This document shows, piece after piece, positions 42,587 to 48,213 of a DNA stretch of 48,213 bases (within the stretch, counting starts at the first letter, position 1; the number at the start of each line of letters is the position of its first letter). The stretch spans positions 1 to 48,213 of the forward strand of contig CALMUT010000217.1 in the NCBI GenBank assembly GCA_937872925.1. The letters are read 5' to 3'. Position numbers and translations under genes: made by a program. The notes beneath the pieces are model-generated. The model was not told where the DNA came from. It did not search any database and saw only the letters and a program-made list of their open reading frames with translations. The DNA is from an uncultured Myxococcales bacterium (lineage in GTDB: Bacteria > Myxococcota_A > Polyangia > Polyangiales > Polyangiaceae).

Positions 42587-44167
42587 ATGACTTTCACAGA
42601 AGCTGCGGCGCAGGTGCTGCGCCTTGTAGGGAAACCCCTACATTATAAGGAGATCACGGACGTAGCCATCGAGAGGAACCTGCTGTCGCACGTCGGGAAG
42701 AGTCCCGAGGTCACCATGGGCGCGCGTCTCGCCGCCTTGGTCAAAAAGGCAGACAAGGAAAACCCCCTCGTGCGGGTGAAACCCGGTGTCTTTGCTCTTC
42801 GGGAGTGGGACAAGAAGACGATCGACAAGGGCTTGAAGGACCGCACGCCGGCCATCGAGCTCGCGAGCCGCGCTGCGGAGGTCGAAGTCGCCGGCGACGG
42901 CAGCAACGGTGCGTCGGTCGAAATCGCCTCGGCGCCGCTCGCGTCGGCGCCCATGGCGTCAGCGCCGTTGGCCTCTGAACCCCTCGCGTCTGCGCCGGAC
43001 ACCGCTGCGGACGAAGCAGAAGACGGAGAGGACGCGCGCGCGCCGGATCAGGCCGAGCGCGAACGCGCAGCGATTGCTGCCTCTGCCGCAGACTTGTTCG
43101 AGGCTGAAGACGACGACGACGTGCCCATCATGCAAGCACCGGCCCGCAACGAAAGCGGCGGCGGAGGCGGCAACGCGGGGGCAGGGGACGATTCCGACGA
43201 AGACGGCCAGCGTCGTGGGCGTCGGCGGCGGCGTCGCCGGGGGCGCGAGCGTGAGCGTGGGGACGAGCGTTCCGACGGCGGCATGCCGGGCTACACGGTT
43301 TCGGATGCGCCCCTCGACGAGGTGCGCGCGGTGGTTGCCGAAGCGGCTCGCGACGACGGCAGCTCCGAGCCCCTCGAAGAGCTCAGCGGCAAGCCCTTGG
43401 CGGATGCCCTGGAACGTCTGCTTTTGAGCCAGGATCGCAGTAGCGGCACCATCAGCAATCAGCGCCTGGCAGATATCGCCTGCCGCAAAGGTCGTGCTGC
43501 AGACGCAACTTACGTGGCGGCGTTGCTGCTTGCGGCTGCGCGTGCCGACAACCTGCGCCGCACCGCCGAAAGCCGCCGGGTGCGCTTCCGCGTCTCCGGA
43601 CAGCGCCTCGGACTGACCGAGTGGGCGATGGACGGCGAGCTGCTTCGCATCGAAAAGGAACTCGATCAGCTCGTGCTCCGACACCGGGAGGCTTCCAGAA
43701 AACTGCTCGCCCGCAAGATCTCTGATCTGCCAAGCCGGGCACTCTCCGAGCTCGTGATCACGTTGCTTGAACGCGTGGGTGTTTCGGGGCTCCTGCCCGT
43801 GAAGCGCGCCGGTGCACCGGCGTCCGAGCTTCACCTTTCCGGGACCACCGTAGGACCGGCCGCCGGGATCCCGACGGCCATCGTGCTGCGTCGGGATGGA
43901 CGCGAGATCGGACGCGAGCGTGTGCTGGACCTGCGTGGGGCGTTACACCACTACGGTCCCGCCGCAGCTGGCATGTTGATCACGACCGGGCAAGTGCTGA
44001 GCGGCGCACGTGAAGAGGCGCAGGCTGCTGGGGCGGCTCCGGTGACTTTGGTTGACGGCGCGACCTTGGCAACCTGGTGCGAGAGCCATGGCCTGGCCGT
44101 GACGCCTCAGGTCGTGCGTCTGGGCGTTCCAGATCTGGAGCTATTCGACGCCCTCAGGGCCGGATGA
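42587..44167 (+). CDS. HARE-HTH protein with Mrr-like C-terminal domain
   Basis: The 526-aa product starts at ATG 42587. Residues 1-75 form a HARE-HTH domain (TFTEAAAQVLRLVGKPLHYKEITDVAIERNLL to VKPGVFALREW), a winged helix linked to DNA modification and RNA polymerase delta proteins. An acidic/Ala linker, an Arg-rich block (RRGRRRRRRRGRERERG) and a helical region follow. The last 110 residues resemble Mrr-type restriction domains: GREIGRERVLDLRGALHHYGPAAAGMLITTGQVLSGAREEA and LVDGATLATWC. The expected Gln/Glu-x-Lys is not visible; the strand reads AIVLRRDG, so cleavage is doubtful. It is the first gene of a three-gene unit with ATGA coupling to the LolB-like gene. Confidence 0.83.
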   Translation: MTFTEAAAQVLRLVGKPLHYKEITDVAIERNLLSHVGKSPEVTMGARLAALVKKADKENPLVRVKPGVFALREWDKKTIDKGLKDRTPAIELASRAAEVEVAGDGSNGASVEIASAPLASAPMASAPLASEPLASAPDTAADEAEDGEDARAPDQAERERAAIAASAADLFEAEDDDDVPIMQAPARNESGGGGGNAGAGDDSDEDGQRRGRRRRRRRGRERERGDERSDGGMPGYTVSDAPLDEVRAVVAEAARDDGSSEPLEELSGKPLADALERLLLSQDRSSGTISNQRLADIACRKGRAADATYVAALLLAAARADNLRRTAESRRVRFRVSGQRLGLTEWAMDGELLRIEKELDQLVLRHREASRKLLARKISDLPSRALSELVITLLERVGVSGLLPVKRAGAPASELHLSGTTVGPAAGIPTAIVLRRDGREIGRERVLDLRGALHHYGPAAAGMLITTGQVLSGAREEAQAAGAAPVTLVDGATLATWCESHGLAVTPQVVRLGVPDLELFDALRAG

Positions 44168-45135
44168 GCCTCCGGATCGGCTGGACTCGCGCCGCCGAGA
44201 TTCCGGGTCGCGTCGCGGGTCCGCAGGCGCCCGCAGGGCACGTGGCGCGGGTGACTCGCTTCGGCTCCGGGCTGCTTGCAGCGCTCGTTTTGACTGGCTG
44301 CCCCCGGAGTCCGCCGCCTTCGCAGTTCCCGACGGCGGACGACGCGCTTGAGCGCATGCACGCCACCTACGCCTGCAGCCGTGGCATCCAAGGCGAAGCC
44401 AAGATCGACTACTTTGGCGACGCAGGGCGCGTGCGCGGCAACGTGCTGTACAAATCCATGCTGCCTGACGACTTACGCTTCGACGTATTCAGTCCCTTCG
44501 GCATGACCATTTCCACGCTCACAAGCGACGGCGAGACCTTCGCGCTCTACGACCTCCGGGAAAAGGCGTTCTTCTCCGGCCCCGCAAACACTTGCAATGT
44601 TGCCCGCTTCACTCGAGTTCCGGTGCCACCGCATGCCTTGACTCAGCTCTTGCGTGGTGAAGCGCCGGTGCTGGTGCACAGCCCAGCTCAAGCCAAGATC
44701 GCCTGGGAGTCCGGGCGCTACGTGGTGCGCATCGCCAGCAAGCACCAGGCGCAGCAGGAAATCCATCTTGAGCCACGAGATGCCGATTTTCTGGAGCCCT
44801 GGCAGAAACAACAAGTGCGTGTGCTCGAAGTGCGGGTCACCCAGCAGGGCATCGACCTGTATCGGGCCGAGCTCGACGATCACAAACCCGCCCCGACCTC
44901 CAAAGGCTGGGAAGATCCCGATGGCCTCGGGGCCGGTGTGCCGCCCAGCGGTCCGAATTGCAGTGCCGAGGTGCCCCGCCGCATGCGCCTGGAAGTCCCC
45001 GATACCGACCAGGATTTGATTCTGCGCGTGAAGGAAGCCACCCACAATCCTCCGCTTTTGCCCAATACGTTTCGCCAAGTGCCGCGACGGGGGGTCCGAG
45101 TGCGCTATTCCGCCTGCAGCGACCGCGATCTATGA
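44164..45135 (+). CDS. LolB/DUF4292-like lipoprotein
   Basis: The 323-aa product is given from ATG 44164, whose bases overlap the previous stop; GTG 44251 would give a shorter signal peptide. The lipobox is LTGC. After a Pro-rich linker a LolA/LolB-like beta-sheet can be read: ACSRGIQGEAKIDYFGDAGRVRGNVLYKSMLPDDLRFDVFSPFGMTISTLTSDGETFALYDLREKAFFSGP, in which long antiparallel strands and an LRFDVFSPFG turn are characteristic. Such lipoproteins bind acyl chains. The rest is strand-rich with few Cys. It is coupled upstream to the HARE-HTH/Mrr-like gene and followed after 7 bp by the ureohydrolase-like gene. Confidence 0.8.
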   Translation: MSLRIGWTRAAEIPGRVAGPQAPAGHVARVTRFGSGLLAALVLTGCPRSPPPSQFPTADDALERMHATYACSRGIQGEAKIDYFGDAGRVRGNVLYKSMLPDDLRFDVFSPFGMTISTLTSDGETFALYDLREKAFFSGPANTCNVARFTRVPVPPHALTQLLRGEAPVLVHSPAQAKIAWESGRYVVRIASKHQAQQEIHLEPRDADFLEPWQKQQVRVLEVRVTQQGIDLYRAELDDHKPAPTSKGWEDPDGLGAGVPPSGPNCSAEVPRRMRLEVPDTDQDLILRVKEATHNPPLLPNTFRQVPRRGVRVRYSACSDRDL

Positions 45136-45142
45136 TGCAGCG

Positions 45143-46225
45143 GTGAGTTCACGCGGGAAGCGACCGAAGAAGAAAGCGCGCGCAGCGAGCGCGGCGCGGC
45201 CAGCGGCGGAGCAACGCCCGAGTTATCGTCCCATCCCGACCGGTGAGCTTCCGCGCTACGCGGGCGTGCCGACGTTCTTGCGCCTGCCCGTCGTGCGGCA
45301 GCTGGGGGAGGTACCCGACGTCGACGTACTGCTCACGGGCGTGCCGTTTGACGGCGGCACCAGCTATCGCCCCGGCGCGCGCCTTGCCCCACGCGCCGTG
45401 CGCGAGGCGTCTTCGTTGGCACGAGGTTTTTCCACGGCCTTGGGGATCGACATCTACGACGAGCTGGCAGTCGCCGACGGTGGCGATCTGGCCGTGCCCC
45501 CTTCGGACGTCGACGCCGCCGTGGCCATCGTGGCCGAGCGCGCCAGCGCCATTGCGCGCTCGGGCGTCGTGGGTGGATTCATTGGCGGCGACCAAACCGT
45601 CACCCTAGGCGCGCTCCGCGGGATCCATCGCGCAAAGCTCAAGCCTGTCGGCTTCCTGCACATCGACGCCCACCCCAACACCGCAGCGGCGGCGTGGGGC
45701 CGCGAGGTCCACCACGGCAGCGTGGTGCGTGTGGCCGTCGAAGAAGGTCTGGTCCGACCTGACTGGACGCTGCAGCTGGGTCTGCGCGGGCCGTTCTCCG
45801 GCTCTGGTGACTTGGCGTTTTCCCTCGCTCACGGTTTCGAGATCGTCAACGTCGACGAAGTGAAGTGGGATCTGCACGCGGCGGTGAGCCAGGTGCGCAA
45901 GCTGGTGCGTCAAGGTCCGCTCTACGTCAGTGTGGACGTTGCGGCCCTGGACCCGGCGTTTGCCCCCGGCACCGGGATCCCCATGCCCGGCGGCATGAAT
46001 ACCTGGGAACTGCAGCAAATGCTGCGGGCGCTGGTGGGCGCGGAAATCATCGGTTTTGATGTGGTGGAGATCTGCCCGCCCTTCGATCATCACAACCTGA
46101 CTGCCTTGATCGGCGTGACGGTGATCCAAGAAATCCTCAGCGCGATCGCCGATACCCGGCGCAGCGCGCGCCCGGCGCCCTCGACCGAAGAGAGCGCACG
46201 CCGCGGCGGACGCATCTCGGCGTAG
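45143..46225 (+). CDS. Arginase/agmatinase-fold protein with degenerate metal site
   Basis: The 360-aa product uses GTG 45143; no ATG is in frame nearby. It is a full-length ureohydrolase fold: PFDGGTSYRPGARLAPRAVREAS, GGFIGGDQTVTLGAL, FLHIDAHPNTAAA, YVSVDVAALDPAFAPGTGIPMPGG, and IIGFDVVEICPPFDHHNLTA. In active members the metal ligands are His in GGDHS, Asp-x-His-x-x-Asp in DAHxD and Asp-x-Asp in SxDxDxxDP. Here they are Gln151, Asp175/His177/Asn179 and Asp265/Ala267, so three of six ligands are changed. Binding of two manganese ions looks unlikely, so hydrolysis of arginine- or agmatine-like substrates is doubtful. A basic N-terminal extension (KRPKKKAR) is present. It is the last gene of the operon. 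Confidence 0.9.
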   Translation: MSSRGKRPKKKARAASAARPAAEQRPSYRPIPTGELPRYAGVPTFLRLPVVRQLGEVPDVDVLLTGVPFDGGTSYRPGARLAPRAVREASSLARGFSTALGIDIYDELAVADGGDLAVPPSDVDAAVAIVAERASAIARSGVVGGFIGGDQTVTLGALRGIHRAKLKPVGFLHIDAHPNTAAAAWGREVHHGSVVRVAVEEGLVRPDWTLQLGLRGPFSGSGDLAFSLAHGFEIVNVDEVKWDLHAAVSQVRKLVRQGPLYVSVDVAALDPAFAPGTGIPMPGGMNTWELQQMLRALVGAEIIGFDVVEICPPFDHHNLTALIGVTVIQEILSAIADTRRSARPAPSTEESARRGGRISA

Positions 46226-46993
46226 CTACCGCGGAAGTGCGGCGCGCAGCACACCTGGGCAGTCGGAGATAATCGTATCGACTCCCCAGCAGGCGAGCTC
46301 ACGATAGCGCGCAGGATCGTTCACCGTCCAAGTGCCAACGAATCCCGCTTGGCGCCGATAGCCGGTCAAGCTGCCCCAAGTCAGCAGCTCCGCTTGGGGG
46401 TGTACGCCCACCGCGCCGGTGAGGCGCAGCCCCGGGGCGAAGCGTAAGAAGCGTTGCTTTGCGTGTACTAGCCAGGCGCAAGCTACTTCCGGCAGCAGCA
46501 GGCGCATGCCAAGCACGAGTCGTGGGTCAAAGGATGAAAACACGAACCGTTCCGGTGCGTCGCTCACCGTCTGCACAGCGGAGGCAACGCCGCGCACCAA
46601 CTGGCGCTTGTTGGACACGTCACTCTTCAGCTCGATGTTGATGCGCATGCCCTGCTGCCGACTCCAGGCAAGGGCGTCGTCCAGGCTGGGCACGCGCTCG
46701 CCGTGGGCCAAGGTGAGGGTTTTCATCTCGCCAGCAGGCACCTCCTCGGCATCCCGCAGGTCTCGCCCGCCGGTGACGCGCTTGAGGTCAGTGTCGTGCA
46801 GCACGATCAGTCCGCCCGCGCTGTCCAGGCGCACATCGAGCTCGACGCCGTCGGCCCCCTCGCGTCGGGCGAGCTCGAAAGCTTCGATGGTGTTTTCGCT
46901 CACGCCGTCGCGCCGCACGCCGCGGTGGCCCAGGAGGATCGGCCCGCCTGTCGCGGTGCGCTTCCAATACTGGGCGCCGTAGGGTTGCGGCAT
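46226..46993 (-). CDS. Glycerophosphodiester phosphodiesterase family protein
   Basis: The 255-aa product starts at ATG 46993 and ends directly against the ureohydrolase-like gene (convergent, no gap). It is a complete GDPD (UgpQ/GlpQ2 type): ILLGHRGVRRDGVSENTIEAFELARREGADGVELDVRLDSAGGLIVLHDTDLKRVTGG with the catalytic His pair and Glu-Asp metal ligands, INIELKSD, and TWTVNDPARYRELACWGVDTIISDCPG. It hydrolyses glycerophosphodiesters to glycerol-3-phosphate and an alcohol. No signal peptide is seen, so it is likely cytoplasmic. Confidence 0.93.
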   Translation of the reverse strand: MPQPYGAQYWKRTATGGPILLGHRGVRRDGVSENTIEAFELARREGADGVELDVRLDSAGGLIVLHDTDLKRVTGGRDLRDAEEVPAGEMKTLTLAHGERVPSLDDALAWSRQQGMRINIELKSDVSNKRQLVRGVASAVQTVSDAPERFVFSSFDPRLVLGMRLLLPEVACAWLVHAKQRFLRFAPGLRLTGAVGVHPQAELLTWGSLTGYRRQAGFVGTWTVNDPARYRELACWGVDTIISDCPGVLRAALPR

Positions 46994-47029
46994 GCTGAGC
47001 GGTTTCCCTCGGCGGGGCGCGTGCGTCCG

Positions 47030-47998
47030 TCAGCCCGACAGCTCAGCGGCGATTTCCTGGGCAACCGCCCGGGCTCGGTCGAGCTCCGTGGTCTTGAAGG
47101 AGATCCCACCTACGACAGGATGCCCGCCGCCACCATGACGCGCGCAGATGGCGCTAATGTCTGTGTCCAGAGGCTTGCCGCACCAGGGGTTGTAGCCAAC
47201 GCTGATCTTTGCGCCGTTTCTGAGCTGCCCCACGATCACGGAGTAGACGGAATCGGGGAATAGCGCGTAGGTGACGAACTTGCTGACCAAGTCGAGTACA
47301 CCACCGGTCAGGTCGACGTACACGACTCGTCCCCGTTGCTTGCCATGCGCGCGGACCTTTTGAATGAAGCCTTCGTGTTTCTGGCCGAGGGGGGAGTAGC
47401 GCTCTTCGACGTAGCGGCTGGTGGCGACTTCTAGAAGAGGCCGCTCCAAAAGGTCCGGGACGACGCGCGAAATAAATTTGTCGTCGCCGTAGTGTTCCAC
47501 CACGCTGACTAGGCGCTTCACTGGATCGCTGCGGCTCAGGGCTTGCTCCGCGCTGGGGAACCGCGCGGAGTCCACGATGTCCGCCCACTCCACCAGGCCG
47601 CTCAGCTCTTTGGCTTCGACGTCGTAGTTGGCCTTGGCCACATCCCGTATCAGCTTGGTGCAGGACGAGTACGCGGCATCGAAGAAGAATGGGCGCTTCT
47701 GGCTGCGCTCCTCGAATACCCCTGCGTCCGTGTCGCTCGCGAAGGCGGTGCGGTGGTGGTCAAAATACCAAGTCAGCTTTTCTGAGGGGCTGAAGCGGAA
47801 GTCCAGGATGGCATTCTCGTCGCCGTCGAGCAGGCGCTCTTCCGGGGCGTTCTGGCCGATGCCGTAGCCGCAGGCGCGGTATCGGAAGGTCGCGGGCCCG
47901 CGCACGGCGCGGTACAAGTGCGTAAACAGCACTGCGCTGGACAGACCATCAAAACAATGGCCATGAGTTGCAACGACGACCGACACGGCACGTCTCAT
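47030..47998 (-). CDS. DHH/DHHA1-family phosphoesterase
   Basis: The 322-aa product starts at ATG 47998. The DHH domain begins SVVVATHGHCFDGLSSAVLFTHLYR and has AILDFRFSPSEKLTWYFDHHRTAF with the DHH triad. The DHHA1 domain ends with ICARHGGGGHPVVGGISF, the GGGH motif. It belongs to the RecJ/NrnA superfamily. The THGHCFDG motif replaces the usual T/S-H-x-x-x-D-G/A, so the early metal ligands are His, His and Asp in a slightly unusual order. Likely activity is on short oligonucleotides or phospho-linked small molecules; I cannot tell which. It is 36 bp upstream of the GDPD gene on the same strand, so they may be cotranscribed. Confidence 0.87.
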   Translation of the reverse strand: MRRAVSVVVATHGHCFDGLSSAVLFTHLYRAVRGPATFRYRACGYGIGQNAPEERLLDGDENAILDFRFSPSEKLTWYFDHHRTAFASDTDAGVFEERSQKRPFFFDAAYSSCTKLIRDVAKANYDVEAKELSGLVEWADIVDSARFPSAEQALSRSDPVKRLVSVVEHYGDDKFISRVVPDLLERPLLEVATSRYVEERYSPLGQKHEGFIQKVRAHGKQRGRVVYVDLTGGVLDLVSKFVTYALFPDSVYSVIVGQLRNGAKISVGYNPWCGKPLDTDISAICARHGGGGHPVVGGISFKTTELDRARAVAQEIAAELSG

Positions 47999-48078
47999 TA
48001 GCACAGGCTCCGCTTGGTGCGATAATGTAGGTAGATGGAATCTGATGTGGGTTCGGGATAACTTGGGGAGAGCGTTCT

Positions 48079-48213
48079 ATGTATAAGAAATCACTAGTCT
48101 TCGCCGCGTGCTGCCTGCTCCTCACCGGCTGCAAAAAGAAGGATCAGCCACCCCAAGAAGCTCAAGGCTTCCAGCAGGGGCAGGCAGGTCCCGGCCCAGT
48201 GGGTGGTCCGGGC
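48079..48213 (+). CDS. Lipoprotein, N-terminal part only
   Basis: The gene starts at ATG 48079, with GGGGAG about 8 bases upstream, and runs off the right edge after 45 codons. The signal peptide MYKKSLVFAACCLLLTGC has a clear lipobox, and a Lys/Gln/Pro/Gly-rich linker follows (KKKDQPPQEAQGFQQGQAG). No folded domain is reached, so the function cannot be told. It is divergent from the DHH gene. Confidence 0.8.
   Translation, partial: MYKKSLVFAACCLLLTGCKKKDQPPQEAQGFQQGQAGPGPVGGPG

Overview
The window is high-GC, gene-dense DNA that reads as a piece of chromosome from a Myxococcota bacterium, most likely of the Polyangia. This is inferred from protein style, not from a marker gene. The evidence is the large number of lipoproteins with Gly/Ser/Ala-rich linkers after the lipobox, Cys-rich secreted proteins, a Hanks-type Ser/Thr kinase, a TIGR04551-like envelope protein, thrombospondin type 3 repeats and ceramide-type lipid enzymes. 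No rRNA, tRNA, CRISPR array, IS element or prophage was seen. Housekeeping anchors are alaS, murB, a DHH phosphoesterase and a glycerophosphodiesterase.

Layout. 1-3059: two minus-strand secreted Cys-rich lipoproteins with a 55-bp direct repeat and a terminator behind them. 3239-4619: two thioredoxin-fold lipoproteins transcribed away from them. 4620-6214: a Uma2-family gene flanked on both sides by dyad-symmetric motifs and GC-rich repeats. 6215-7952: a small lipoprotein and a Tat-exported DUF362 protein. 8102-16253: an AraC-type regulator, a neutral ceramidase, a lipoprotein, an alpha/beta-hydrolase-like lipoprotein and an EEP (sphingomyelinase-type) phosphodiesterase, which may form a sphingolipid or phospholipid hydrolysis locus. 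16315-18920: a disturbed stretch with a frameshifted lipoprotein, a second Uma2 gene, a coiled-coil ORF of doubtful integrity and an RcsF-like lipoprotein. 18921-19393 has no confident gene. 19394-22923: a three-gene operon (lipoprotein, thioredoxin-like lipoprotein, beta-barrel). 23190-27414: a V4R-like protein, the TIGR04551-like protein and the kinase. 27618-29666: a TSP3-repeat beta-barrel followed after 3 bp by a TlpA-like lipoprotein. 29756-36595: HEAT protein, glycosyltransferase, enoyl-CoA hydratase, a large protein with an M48-like domain lacking HExxH, and an MscS/DUF432 pair. 36686-48213: alaS, a truncated nucleotidyltransferase pair, a murB operon, a macro-domain protein, an operon of HARE-HTH/Mrr-like, LolB-like and degenerate ureohydrolase genes, GDPD, DHH and a partial lipoprotein.

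Three themes stand out. First, four thioredoxin-fold lipoproteins each sit beside genes for Cys-containing exported proteins, which suggests a repeated envelope disulfide-handling arrangement. Second, three proteins keep an enzyme fold but appear to have lost key residues: the ureohydrolase (metal ligands), the M48-like domain (first His) and the Mrr-like domain (no visible Q/E-x-K). Third, the Uma2 gene at 4897-5679 is bracketed by dyad motifs whose arms covary between copies. All functional calls come from reading the sequence by eye. No database search was run.
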